Shown: positions 52,496 to 60,993 of the stretch, piece by piece | Layout of the letters: each line of letters starts with the position of its first letter | How positions within the stretch are numbered: position 1 is the stretch's first letter | From: Variovorax boronicumulans NBRC 103145 | GTDB taxonomy: Bacteria > Pseudomonadota > Gammaproteobacteria > Burkholderiales > Burkholderiaceae_C | Direction of reading: 5' to 3' | Assembly (NCBI RefSeq): GCF_001591345.1 | Contig: NZ_BCUS01000026.1 | Location: forward strand, 1 to 61,113 | DNA length: 61,113 nt | Made by a program: the position numbers and the translations under genes | The notes under the pieces: generated by a model | Told to the model about the DNA's origin: nothing | Database searches by the model: none | Seen by the model: only the letters and a program-made list of their open reading frames with translations

Positions 52496-53469
52496 AGGGA
52501 CTCCAGCACCTGGGTGGCGCGGTTGCGGTCGAACAGGCCCTTGGCCCAGCGGGCGAGGCCGCGCGGCTGCACGGTGAAAAGCTGTGCGCCCCGGTCGCCG
52601 CACAGCGAGAGCGCCACGTCGGCGCCGCGCGTCAGCTCAGCGAGCAGGCCGGCGACGGCGCCCGCATCCAAGGCCTGCCAGGCAGCAGCCCAGGCCAGGC
52701 CGTCGTCGCGCAACGCGGCATCGCGCAGCGCGAGTTCGACGACCGGCGTGCGCGACAGGGGTGGCGAGGGCAGGGCGCCGTCCTTCAGGACGCCGGTGCC
52801 GCTGAGCCAGAACGAATTGATCGGCGGCACGCCGCGCGCGGTGCGCTCGTCGTTCACGCGCTGCGTGTACAGCAGCATCTGCATCTCGTTCTGCAGCCGG
52901 CGCAGCGGCCGCGAGACATCGCCCAGCGGCGACCATTGCGAAATGGGGTACCCCACCGCGCGGTCGATGGAGGCCGTGGCCAGCCCGTCGAAGATGGGCG
53001 CGCGGGCGAGCCAGCGGCCCGGTGTGTCGGAGGGGTACAGCGCGATGCCGTCTTCCTCGAAGAACGGGTCAGCAACGGTCAGCAGGGCCATCGACTCGGC
53101 GGCGTCGATCTCGATGGCGCTCGGGTCGCCCAGCGCCACGTCGTCGATGCCGACCTGCCAGTTGCACAGCGTCACCTGGCCCCAGGCCTCGTGGTCGCCG
53201 GGCGCGGCCAGGCCGGTCTTGCGGGCTTCGAGCGCGGCCCAGGGAATGCAGCCGTCGTCGGCGGGGGGCAGGCCGAGCGCGCGCGCCAGGGCGCGTTCGT
53301 GCGGCGGGGAGCGGGTGCTGTCGTCCTGCGTGTCGGTGTCGGCGAGCGTCAGGCGCAGCAGCAGGGTTTCGAGGTTCGGCAGCCGCAGGGTCGCAAGCGC
53401 CGCGCGGCAAGCCGGGGAACCGCGGCCGGCAAAGGGAATCAACAGATGACGTGGGAGGGGTTCGGCCAT
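52492..53469 (-). CDS. RpfE-type conserved protein (phosphoglycerate-mutase-like)
   Basis: This 325-residue soluble protein begins MAEPLPRHLLIPFAGRGSPAC and includes INSFWLSGTGVL and a central QNEMQMLLYTQRVNDER segment. I recognise it as the family annotated RpfE-type regulatory protein or phosphoglycerate-mutase-related, which sits next to recJ in Xanthomonas and betaproteobacteria. Here its stop overlaps the recJ start. Metal-binding residues of a true iPGM are not obvious, so an enzymatic role is doubtful. Confidence 0.6.
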   Translation of the reverse strand: MAEPLPRHLLIPFAGRGSPACRAALATLRLPNLETLLLRLTLADTDTQDDSTRSPPHERALARALGLPPADDGCIPWAALEARKTGLAAPGDHEAWGQVTLCNWQVGIDDVALGDPSAIEIDAAESMALLTVADPFFEEDGIALYPSDTPGRWLARAPIFDGLATASIDRAVGYPISQWSPLGDVSRPLRRLQNEMQMLLYTQRVNDERTARGVPPINSFWLSGTGVLKDGALPSPPLSRTPVVELALRDAALRDDGLAWAAAWQALDAGAVAGLLAELTRGADVALSLCGDRGAQLFTVQPRGLARWAKGLFDRNRATQVLESL

Positions 53470-53592
53470 TTCCCTATTGTCCGGGATGCCACAATTCCAC
53501 CGTATGACCTACCCCCTCGCTCCTCACCCCGAGTATTTGCCGCCCCCCGCGGGTGCGCCCATGCCCCTTGAGGCCACGGGGCGAGGCCGCTG

Positions 53593-54849
53593 ATGCGATT
53601 CCCCTACGAACTGCAGCTCGGCTGGCGCTACACGCGCGCAGGCCGTGCCACGCGACGCAACGGCTTCATCTCCTTCATCTCCGGCGTGTCGATGCTCGGC
53701 ATCGCGCTGGGCGTGGCGGCGCTGATCATCGTGCTCAGCGTGATGAATGGTTTCCAGAAGGAAGTGCGCGACCGCATGCTCAGCGTGGTGTCGCACATCG
53801 AGATCTTCTCGCGCGACGGCCAGGCCCTGCAGGACATCGACGCCATCATGGCCGACGCCCGCAAGAACCCCGAGGTGATCGGCGCGGCGCCGTTCATCAA
53901 CACGCAGGCGCTGATCGCGCGCGGCGAAGACATGAAGGGCGCGATCGTGCGCGGCATCGACCCCGCGCTCGAGCCTGAGGTCACCGACACCGGCGGCATC
54001 GCCAAGGGCGGCACCTTCGACAAGCTGGTGCCGGGCGAGTTCGGCATCGTGCTGGGCATCGAGCTGGCGCGCTCGATGTTCGTGCAGCCCGGCGACCAGG
54101 TCACGCTGGTGGCGCCGGGCGGCCAGGTCACGCCGGCCGGCGTGGTGCCGCGCCTGAAGCAGTTCACCGTGGTCGGCGTGTTCGACTCGGGCCACTACGA
54201 GTACGACTCGGCGCTGGCGATGGTGCACGAGAAAGACGCGGCCAAGGTGTTCCGCCTCGAAGGCCCGACCGGCATCCGCCTCAAGCTGAAAGACCTGCAC
54301 GAGGCGCGCGAGGTGGCCGACCAGCTCGCCGTCACGCTGCCGGGCCAGTTCCTCATCCGCGACTGGACGCGCCAGAACAAGACCTGGTTCGCGGCCGTGC
54401 AGGTCGAGAAACGCATGATGTTCATCATCCTCACGCTGATCGTCGCGGTGGCGGCCTTCAACCTCGTCTCGACGCTGGTGATGACCGTGACCGACAAGCG
54501 CGCCGACATCGCCATCCTGCGCACGCTGGGCAGCTCGCCGCGCAGCATCATGGCCATCTTCGTGGTGCAGGGCGCCATGGTGGGCGTGATCGGCACCGTG
54601 GGCGGCCTGCTGCTGGGCCTGGGCATTGCCTACAACATCGACGTGATCGTGCCCTTCCTGGAGCAGCTCTTCCACGCCAGCTTCCTGCCCAAGGACATCT
54701 ACCTGATCAGCAAGATGCCGAGCGATCCGCAGCAAAGCGACATCATGCCGATCGCGATCATTTCCCTCATCCTGGCCTTCCTGGCCACGCTGTATCCGAG
54801 CTGGCGCGCCAGCCGCGTCAATCCTGCCGAGGCCCTGCGCTATGAGTGA
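53593..54849 (+). CDS. lolC: Lipoprotein-releasing ABC transporter permease LolC/LolE
   Basis: This 418-residue protein has the family layout of one N-terminal membrane segment (about residues 25-50), a large periplasmic domain, and three C-terminal segments (about 270-300, 315-345 and 375-400). The N-terminus [33 protein letters not shown] is typical. It extracts mature lipoproteins from the inner membrane for LolA. Only one LolC/E-type gene lies beside lolD, so it may work as a homodimer or pair with a distant copy. It overlaps lolD by eight bases. Confidence 0.94.
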   Translation: MRFPYELQLGWRYTRAGRATRRNGFISFISGVSMLGIALGVAALIIVLSVMNGFQKEVRDRMLSVVSHIEIFSRDGQALQDIDAIMADARKNPEVIGAAPFINTQALIARGEDMKGAIVRGIDPALEPEVTDTGGIAKGGTFDKLVPGEFGIVLGIELARSMFVQPGDQVTLVAPGGQVTPAGVVPRLKQFTVVGVFDSGHYEYDSALAMVHEKDAAKVFRLEGPTGIRLKLKDLHEAREVADQLAVTLPGQFLIRDWTRQNKTWFAAVQVEKRMMFIILTLIVAVAAFNLVSTLVMTVTDKRADIAILRTLGSSPRSIMAIFVVQGAMVGVIGTVGGLLLGLGIAYNIDVIVPFLEQLFHASFLPKDIYLISKMPSDPQQSDIMPIAIISLILAFLATLYPSWRASRVNPAEALRYE

Positions 54850-55519
54850 TGTCGTCCTGAAGGCCCGCGGCCTCACCAAGCGTTTTCACGAAGGCCGCAT
54901 CGACCTCACCGTGCTGCACGGTGTCGACCTAGACGTGCATGCCGGCGAAACGCTGGCCATCGTCGGCGCGTCCGGCTCCGGCAAGAGCACGCTGCTGCAC
55001 CTGATGGGCGGGCTCGACGCACCCACCGCGGGCAAGGTCGAACTGCTCGGCAAGGACATCGCGCATGCCGACCCCGCCGAGCAGGGCCGCTTGCGCAACC
55101 ATCACCTGGGCTTCGTCTACCAGTTCCATCACCTGCTGCCCGAGTTCAGCGCGCTCGACAACGTCGCGATGCCGCTGAAGATCCGCCGCGTCGAGGCCGG
55201 CGAAGCGTCGCAGGCCGCGGCCAAGATCCTCGCCAGCGTGGGCCTGGGCGAACGCCTGCACCACCGGCCGGCCGAGCTGTCAGGCGGCGAGCGCCAGCGT
55301 GTGGCCATTGCGCGTGCGCTGGTCACGAAGCCGGCCTGCGTGCTGGCCGACGAGCCCACCGGCAACCTCGACCGCAGCACGGCCGACGCCGTGTTCGCGC
55401 TGATGCTCGACCTCGCGCACCGGCACCGCACGGCCTTCGTGATGGTCACACACGACCAGGACCTGGCCAAGCGTTGCGACCGCGTGCTGCAGCTGGTGGC
55501 GGGGCGGCTGGCGGGCTGA
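54842..55519 (+). CDS. lolD: Lipoprotein-releasing ABC transporter ATPase LolD
   Basis: This 225-residue ATPase has Walker [10 protein letters not shown] (about residue 41), the Q-loop [22 protein letters not shown], which is characteristic of LolD, the signature [15 protein letters not shown] and Walker [12 protein letters not shown]. It powers lipoprotein release by the adjacent permease. The eight-base overlap with lolC indicates translational coupling. No terminator is evident in the three bases before the convergent gene. Confidence 0.95.
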   Translation: MSDVVLKARGLTKRFHEGRIDLTVLHGVDLDVHAGETLAIVGASGSGKSTLLHLMGGLDAPTAGKVELLGKDIAHADPAEQGRLRNHHLGFVYQFHHLLPEFSALDNVAMPLKIRRVEAGEASQAAAKILASVGLGERLHHRPAELSGGERQRVAIARALVTKPACVLADEPTGNLDRSTADAVFALMLDLAHRHRTAFVMVTHDQDLAKRCDRVLQLVAGRLAG

Positions 55520-55522
55520 GCC

Positions 55523-56077
55523 TCAGCGGTCGGCGAGCGCCCACGACCGCAGGTCGAGGCGCAGCGCGTCGCTGGCGAGCTGGTGCGCGATGGCCTGCGC
55601 GATCGCTTCGGGCGTGCGCGCCATCGTCGCGATGCGGTGGCCGTCGAGCCCGGGCGCGGGTTGCTGGAACGCGGAGTGCATCGTGCGCACCATCGTGTCC
55701 ATCTCCGGCCCCGAACGCTGCCGCACGCGCGCCAGCGCTTCCTCGAGATCGACCTCGAGCAGCGCGTACGCGACCTGCGTGCCCGTTGCCTCGAATTCGC
55801 GCGCGACCAGCGGCAGAAACCACGGACCGAACACGCCGTCCAGGCACACCCGGTAGCCGTCCGCCGCGAACGATGCGGCTGCGCGGCACACGGCCCGGAT
55901 CACGGCCGTGTTCTGCGCGTCGGCACCGGCGCGGTAGGGCGGCACGGGGTGCGCCGGAAAGTCGTAGAACAGGTCGGAGGGCAGGTGCAGGCCGCGCGGA
56001 TCGGCCTTGGCCAGCAGCGCCGACACCGAGGTCTTCCCCGAGCCCGGCGGCCCGGAGACGATGACGACCCGGCTCAC
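55523..56077 (-). CDS. P-loop NTPase, small-molecule kinase type (AAA_33-like)
   Basis: This 184-residue protein has an N-terminal Walker A SGPPGSGKTS, then HLPSDLFYDF (probable substrate Asp) and LDGVFGPWFLPLV. It resembles zeta-toxin/chloramphenicol-phosphotransferase-like kinases that act on small molecules; the substrate is unknown. GTG 56077 overlaps the sigma factor stop (GTGA), so it is co-translated with it. Its stop is three bases from the convergent lolD stop. Confidence 0.78.
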   Translation of the reverse strand: MSRVVIVSGPPGSGKTSVSALLAKADPRGLHLPSDLFYDFPAHPVPPYRAGADAQNTAVIRAVCRAAASFAADGYRVCLDGVFGPWFLPLVAREFEATGTQVAYALLEVDLEEALARVRQRSGPEMDTMVRTMHSAFQQPAPGLDGHRIATMARTPEAIAQAIAHQLASDALRLDLRSWALADR

Positions 56078-56841
56078 TGCGCGACCTCTTCGGGCTGCGC
56101 CGCCTCCAGGGGCAGCACGCACAGCACCTTGCCGCCCAGCGTGAGCACGAGGCCGAGCTGGCCGCCGAGGTGCACGAGCTGGCAGACGGTGCGCGGCGTC
56201 GATGCCGTGGTCGCTGGAGCCGACGCAGAGACGGCGCGCGTCGGTGGTGCGCGCAGCAGGGCCAGCAGCGGCGCGGCTTCGCACTGCAGGAGCGCCTGCC
56301 GGTACGCCTGGAAATGCGCGGCCGATGCGGGGCGCTCGCGCTCTTCGTCGGCCGGCCTGTCCTGCCGCAGCCGCAACAGCGCGCGATGCACCTGCTGCCG
56401 GCAGGCCGCCTCGGTCTTGCCGCTGGCCCGTGCGATCTCCTTGAAGCTGGCCTCGAAGACCTCGTGCAACAGCAGCGCGGCACCGTCAGCGGGCGACAGC
56501 GTCGAAGCGAGCAGCCGCAGCGCACGTTCGACCGACTCGGCCTGCATCGCATCGGCCTGCGCCGACGGCGCTTCGGGGGCATGCGCCTCGCCCGCATCGC
56601 GCAGCCAGCGCCGCATCCAGTCCTCGCGCCGCAGCCGGTCGATGGCCAGGTGGCGCATCACCGTGGTCAGCCACGCCTGGGTCGACGCGGGAGGCGCGGC
56701 ATCGCCGGCTTCGAGCGCGCGCAGGTAGGTGTCCTGCACCACGTCCTCGGCCTCGGCGTGCGTGCCCAGCAGCCGCGCCGCGGTGCGAACCAGCCGGCTT
56801 CGCAGCGCAGGCAATTGCGAGAGATAGCGTTCGTCGAGCAT
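56074..56841 (-). CDS. ECF-type RNA polymerase sigma factor with C-terminal extension
   Basis: This 255-residue sigma factor has region 2 (RLVRTAARLLGTHAEAEDVVQDTYLRAL, then TTVMRHLAIDRLR) and region 4 (HEVFEASFKEIARASGKTEAACRQQVHRALLRLR). It carries an extra domain of about 70 residues at the C-terminus (about 185-255), as in SnoaL-like-extended ECF groups such as SigJ/ECF41. No anti-sigma gene is adjacent; a P-loop kinase gene overlaps its stop. ATG 56841 is preferred to the upstream in-frame opening at 56907. It is divergent from the ClpP paralogue. Confidence 0.88.
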   Translation of the reverse strand: MLDERYLSQLPALRSRLVRTAARLLGTHAEAEDVVQDTYLRALEAGDAAPPASTQAWLTTVMRHLAIDRLRREDWMRRWLRDAGEAHAPEAPSAQADAMQAESVERALRLLASTLSPADGAALLLHEVFEASFKEIARASGKTEAACRQQVHRALLRLRQDRPADEERERPASAAHFQAYRQALLQCEAAPLLALLRAPPTRAVSASAPATTASTPRTVCQLVHLGGQLGLVLTLGGKVLCVLPLEAAQPEEVAQ

Positions 56842-56924
56842 CGGCGCAGCTTGCCACAGCAGGCGCAATGTCACGAAACTGTGGGCTTGTTCGTCAAGAC
56901 AGTTCAACCACAGGAGCTTTCTTC

Positions 56925-57545
56925 ATGCAGCCCATGTTTTCAACACTGGAAACCGACGACGACACGCCGCCCGCGGCGACGGCCGAGCCGCGCAATTCCT
57001 ACCTCGAGGAAAAGGCGTTCAAGTCGCGCACGCTGCTGATCTTCGGCAGCATCACCGACAGCGTGGCCGCCGACGTCACGCGCCGGCTCATCGCGCTCGA
57101 TGCCGACAGCGGCGAGAAACCCATCGACATCCTCGTGAGCTCGCCCGGCGGGCACCTGGAGTCGGGCGACGCCATCCATGACGTGGTGCGCTTCATCAGC
57201 GCACCGGTGCACATGATCGGCACCGGCTGGGTGGGCAGCGCGGCCACGCACCTGTTTTTGGCGGCGCCGCGCGAGCGCCGCGTGTGCCTGCCCAACACGC
57301 GCTTTCTGATCCACCAGCCCAGCGGCGGCGCGGGCGGGCAGGCGACCGACATCGCGATCCAGGCGCAGGAAATCATCAAGGCCCGCCAGCGCATCGCGCA
57401 CGAGATCGCGCGCGAAACCGGCAAGCCCATCGATGTGGTGCTGGCCGACATCGAGCGCGACCGCTGGCTGTCGGCCACGGAGGCCGTGGAGTACGGGCTG
57501 GTCTCGCGCATCGTGCAGCGCAAGACCGAGTTGCGACCGAGCTGA
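56925..57545 (+). CDS. ClpP-family serine protease (paralogue)
   Basis: This 206-residue protein has the ClpP fold and a complete triad: Ser105 (GWVGSAATHLFLAA), His130 (RFLIHQPSGG) and Asp179 (IERDRWLSATEAVEYG). The nucleophile segment GWVGSAA differs from the usual GQAASM of housekeeping ClpP, and the protein lacks a typical N-terminal propeptide. No clpX or tig lies beside it, so it is probably an accessory ClpP2-like subunit. ATG 56925 has CAGGAG upstream. It is divergent from the ECF sigma gene across 83 bp. Confidence 0.88.
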   Translation: MQPMFSTLETDDDTPPAATAEPRNSYLEEKAFKSRTLLIFGSITDSVAADVTRRLIALDADSGEKPIDILVSSPGGHLESGDAIHDVVRFISAPVHMIGTGWVGSAATHLFLAAPRERRVCLPNTRFLIHQPSGGAGGQATDIAIQAQEIIKARQRIAHEIARETGKPIDVVLADIERDRWLSATEAVEYGLVSRIVQRKTELRPS

Positions 57546-57550
57546 CCTGA

Positions 57551-57940
57551 TCAGGCCTTCGGCTTGTAGGCGACGACGTCGATCTCGACTTTCGCATCGA
57601 CCATGAGGCGTGCCTCGGTGGTCGAGCGCGCCGGCTTGTTTTCACCGAAGTAGCTCATGTAGACGCGGTTGAAGGCACCAAAGTCGCGCGCGTCGTGCAG
57701 CCAGACGGTGCTCTTGCACACGTCGTCGAGCGTGGCGCCGGCCAGCGCGAGCACGGTCTTCAGGTTCTCCATCACCTGGCGCGTCTGCACCTCGATGCCG
57801 CCGGCCACGATCTCGCCCTGCGCGTTGGCGGGCACCTGGCCCGACACGTAGACGAAATCGCCCGCGCGCACGGCGGGCGAGAAGGGGCGGGCCTGGCGGT
57901 CGGAAGCGATGGGCGGGGCGCCGAGGTATTCGAGGGGCAT
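57551..57940 (-). CDS. RidA/YjgF/Rid-family protein
   Basis: This 129-residue Rid-family protein has FVYVSGQVPANAQGEIV, the VMENLKTVLALAGATLDDV helix and ARSTTEARLMVDAKVEIDVVAY, where the Arg conserved in deaminating members (R in PARSTTEA) is kept. Family members hydrolyse reactive enamine/imine intermediates. The divergent peptide-type ABC importer suggests it is a member dedicated to that catabolic unit rather than the housekeeping RidA. Confidence 0.9.
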   Translation of the reverse strand: MPLEYLGAPPIASDRQARPFSPAVRAGDFVYVSGQVPANAQGEIVAGGIEVQTRQVMENLKTVLALAGATLDDVCKSTVWLHDARDFGAFNRVYMSYFGENKPARSTTEARLMVDAKVEIDVVAYKPKA

Positions 57941-58003
57941 GGGAACTCCTGTGAGTGAGAGAGGTTGAGTGGGGCGGGTGAGGGCCGCAGTATCCGCCTG
58001 ATT

Positions 58004-58018
58004 TGAAAGACTTTTTCA
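58004..58018. promoter_or_regulatory. Operator candidate TGAAA-N5-TTTCA
   Basis: A perfect inverted repeat with arms TGAAA (58004-58008) and TTTCA (58014-58018) lies between the divergent ridA-like and ABC importer genes. A related double site lies 80 bp downstream. An RpiR- or GntR-type regulator is a reasonable guess; its gene is not in the window. Confidence 0.45.
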
Positions 58019-58084
58019 GAATAGCCCCTCAACAAGGGTTAACACGGATGATTTGGCATGAAGTCTGCTTCAGAGTTCAGCCTA

Positions 58085-58102
58085 GAAAGAAAATTTCTTT
58101 CA
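58085..58102. promoter_or_regulatory. Overlapping double GAAA-N5-TTTC operator candidate
   Basis: GAAAGAAAATTTCTTTCA contains two overlapping GAAA-N5-TTTC dyads, at 58085-58097 and 58089-58101. It lies 32 bp before the ABC importer start, probably near or on its promoter. The 80-bp spacing to the upstream site is close to a whole number of helical turns. Confidence 0.45.
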
Positions 58103-58133
58103 TAAATCAGTCCGCCCCATGAAGGAGTTCTCC

Positions 58134-59708
58134 ATGTCTCACGCCGGTCTTGTCCAGCGCCTGCCCCGCCTGTCGAAGCGCAGCCTGCTGGGAGCTTCCC
58201 TGCTCGCGATGCTGTGTGCCGCACTGCCTCACCCCAGCGGCCACGCGCAGGGCCCGCGCAACTTCGCCACGCTGGCGATGGTGGCCGAGCCGCAGACGCT
58301 CGACCCGATGGCCTCCACGGCCGACCTGGTCGGAACCATCATGCAGCACGTGTACGAGACGCTGTACACCTTCGACGCCAAGTGGAACGTGGTGCCGATG
58401 CTGGCCGAAGGCATGCCCAAGATCTCGGCCGACGGCAAGACCTACGCCATCACGCTGCGCAAGGGCGTGGCGCTGCACAACGGGCGCGAGCTCACGGCCG
58501 ACGACGTGGTGGCCAGCCTGCAGCGCTGGATGGACCAGTCGCCGCGCGGCAAGGCCGTGGGCAAGGAAATCGAGAGCCTCAAGGCCAAGGGTCCGCTGGG
58601 CGTGGAGATCGTGCTGAAGGCGCCGTATGCGCCGCTGCTGTCGCAGCTCGCGCTGCCCAGCGGCATGGCGGCCATCATGGCCAAGGATTCCATCGCTTCG
58701 CCGCTGAAAGACTTCGTCGGCACCGGCCCCTACAAGTTCAAGGAACGCCGCCCCGACCAGTTCGTGCTGCTCACGCGCTTCGACAAGTACGCCGCGCGCA
58801 AGGAGCCCGCGAGCGGCTACGGCGGCAAGCGCGAAGCGGCCATCGAAGAACTGCGCTTCGTGCCCGTGCCCAACGCCAGCACGCGCGTCGAAGGTGCACT
58901 CGCGGGCCAGTACGACTTCGCTGACCTGCTGCCGGTGGAAGCGCTGCCGCGCCTGGAGAAGGCCGGCGGCAAGACGCTGCCGATCATGACGCCGTCGTTC
59001 GGCTTCCCCTACCTCGTGCTCAATACCAAGGAAGGCGTGGCCGCCAACCCGGCGGTGCGCCAGGCCGTGCAGACCGCGCTGGGCCAGGGCGAGATGCTCG
59101 CGGCCGGCTTCGGCGACACGCGCTTCTTCGTGGCCGAGGCCAACCACTTCCCCAAGGGCTCGCCGTTCTACTCGGCGGCCGGCGCCGACCACTACAACCA
59201 GCGCAACGCCACCAAGGCGAAGGACGCCGCGGCCAAGGCCGGCTACAAGGGCGAGCCGATCCGCGTGCTCACCAGCCGCCAGTACGACTTTCACTACAAC
59301 ATGTCGCTCCTGATGGCCGAGCAGCTCAAGCGCGCCGGCTTCAAGGTCGACCTCAACGTGGTCGACTGGGCCACGCTGGTGCAACGCCGCAACGACCCGA
59401 AGCTGTGGGACATCTACGTGACCCACTCGGGCCAGTTCCCCGAGCCCATGCTCTCGCCGCCGCAACTGGGCGACGGCGCGCCCGGCTGGTGGGATTCGCC
59501 CGCCAAGAAGGCCGCACTCAGCGCCTTCAACACCGAGAGCGACCCGGCCAAGCGCGGCGCGCTGTGGGGCAAGGTGCAGCAGGTGGTGTACGACGAGGTG
59601 CCGTACATCAACGTCGGCAAGTTCAACGGCCTCTCGGCCAAGAGCCCAGCGCTGGACAACTACCAGCCTGCGACCTGGCCGTTCTTCTGGAACGCGAAGA
59701 TCAAGTAA
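58134..59708 (+). CDS. ABC transporter substrate-binding protein, peptide/nickel type (SBP_bac_5)
   Basis: This 524-residue periplasmic binding protein has a signal peptide (about residues 1-38, ending GHAQ), the family start AMVAEPQTLDPMASTADLVG and the segment YAITLRKGVALHNGRELTADDVV. It captures oligopeptides or a related solute for a Dpp/Opp-like importer whose first permease starts at 60,990. ATG 58134 has AAGGAG exactly seven bases upstream and is preferred to ATG 58119, whose own first codons contain that ribosome site. The substrate is unknown; the neighbours fit N-acyl or D-amino acid compounds, an inference only. Confidence 0.92.
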   Translation: MSHAGLVQRLPRLSKRSLLGASLLAMLCAALPHPSGHAQGPRNFATLAMVAEPQTLDPMASTADLVGTIMQHVYETLYTFDAKWNVVPMLAEGMPKISADGKTYAITLRKGVALHNGRELTADDVVASLQRWMDQSPRGKAVGKEIESLKAKGPLGVEIVLKAPYAPLLSQLALPSGMAAIMAKDSIASPLKDFVGTGPYKFKERRPDQFVLLTRFDKYAARKEPASGYGGKREAAIEELRFVPVPNASTRVEGALAGQYDFADLLPVEALPRLEKAGGKTLPIMTPSFGFPYLVLNTKEGVAANPAVRQAVQTALGQGEMLAAGFGDTRFFVAEANHFPKGSPFYSAAGADHYNQRNATKAKDAAAKAGYKGEPIRVLTSRQYDFHYNMSLLMAEQLKRAGFKVDLNVVDWATLVQRRNDPKLWDIYVTHSGQFPEPMLSPPQLGDGAPGWWDSPAKKAALSAFNTESDPAKRGALWGKVQQVVYDEVPYINVGKFNGLSAKSPALDNYQPATWPFFWNAKIK

Positions 59709-59724
59709 GGCCGCAAGCACCGCC

Positions 59725-60993
59725 ATGCCGTCGCGTCGTCAACTTCTGCAAGTCAGCGCACTGGCCTCCGGCCTCGGCGCCCTCGGACTCAAACCATCCA
59801 TGGCCACTCCCGCTCAAGCCACCACTTCGGGCCCCGTGTACGCCTACGTCGGCACCTACAGCGACGGCGGCAAGCCGTGGCGCGGCGGGCGCGGCCTGGG
59901 CGTGCACCAGTTCGTGGTGGACGGCGCGACCGGTGCGCTCAAGCCCATCCCCGGTGCACCACCGGCCGTGGCCAGCGCGGGCAGCGATGCCAAGCTGCGC
60001 AACCCCGCCTCGCTGGCGCGCCACCCGACGCTGCCGATGCTCTACGCGGCCAACGAGTTCGAAGCCGGCTCCGTCTCGGCCTTTCGCATCGGCGCGAACG
60101 GCGCGCTGTCGTTCGTGGCCGAGATGCCCTGCGGCGGCAAGGACCCGGCGCACCTGAGCGTGCACCCCGACGGCCGCTTCGTGTTCACCGCCAACTACGC
60201 CAGCGGCGACGTCAGCGTGATCGCGCTGCGCGCCGACGGAAGCTTCGACACCGACCGCGCCGCCGTCGTCTACAAGGACGTCGCTGCCTGCGGCGCCACG
60301 CCCTGCAAGCCCGGTGCCGACGTGGTGCCGCTGGCCGCGCGTTCGCACGACGGCTTTGCCACCAGCGACCACGACGGCCCGCACGCCCACATGGTGCAGG
60401 CCGACCCGGCCGGCAACTTTGTGCTCGTGGCCGACCTGGGGCTCGACCGCGTCATCTCGTACCGCTTCGATCGCGCCACCGGCGTGCTGAGCCAGCCGAG
60501 CACGGTGGCCGTGTCCGAAAGCTCGGGCGCGCGCCACTTCGCCTTCCATCCGAACGGCAAGTGGGTCTACCTCGTGAACGAAGAGGCCTCGACCATCGCC
60601 TTCCTGCGCTACGACGGCGCCACCGGCGTGCTCACGCTGGTGAGCGAAATCTCGGCGCTGCCGGCCGGCTTCAAGGGCACCAGCTACGCCTCGGGCATCC
60701 GCATGCTGCCGGGCGGCACGCACTTCGTGTCGCTCAACCGGCTGCACGATTCGATCTCGATCTTCAAGGTCGATGCGCGCACCGGCGCACCCACGCTCGT
60801 GCGCGAGGAGTGGACGCGCGGCAACTACCCGCGCAGCTGCACGCTCGAGCCGAGCGGGCGCTTTCTCTACGTGTGCCACAACAAGCAGGGCGACAACGTG
60901 ACCATCTTCCGCGTGAAGAAGAACGGCGACGTGCAGTTCACCGGCCAGTACGTGGCCGTCGGCAGCGCCGCCGCCATCGAGTTCTCGTCATGA
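59725..60993 (+). CDS. Exported lactonase-family beta-propeller protein
   Basis: This 422-residue protein has a Tat-like signal (SRRQLLQVSALASGLGALGL) and repeated propeller blades with HPDGRFVFTANYASGDVSV, HPNGKWVYLVNEEASTIAFL and EPSGRFLYVCHNKQGDNVTIF. These place it in the 6-phosphogluconolactonase/cycloisomerase 2 family; exported members are not pentose-phosphate enzymes and mostly lack a known substrate. It lies 16 bp after the binding-protein gene and overlaps the permease start (ATGA), so it is an integral part of the importer operon. Confidence 0.88.
   Translation: MPSRRQLLQVSALASGLGALGLKPSMATPAQATTSGPVYAYVGTYSDGGKPWRGGRGLGVHQFVVDGATGALKPIPGAPPAVASAGSDAKLRNPASLARHPTLPMLYAANEFEAGSVSAFRIGANGALSFVAEMPCGGKDPAHLSVHPDGRFVFTANYASGDVSVIALRADGSFDTDRAAVVYKDVAACGATPCKPGADVVPLAARSHDGFATSDHDGPHAHMVQADPAGNFVLVADLGLDRVISYRFDRATGVLSQPSTVAVSESSGARHFAFHPNGKWVYLVNEEASTIAFLRYDGATGVLTLVSEISALPAGFKGTSYASGIRMLPGGTHFVSLNRLHDSISIFKVDARTGAPTLVREEWTRGNYPRSCTLEPSGRFLYVCHNKQGDNVTIFRVKKNGDVQFTGQYVAVGSAAAIEFSS

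Noticed and set aside
50615..53449. 944-residue plus-strand open frame opposite recJ and the RpfE-type gene
   Set aside because: It is antisense to two well-supported genes, has low-complexity Ala/Arg/His-rich translation and no family motif. Long antisense frames are expected from strong GC3 bias.
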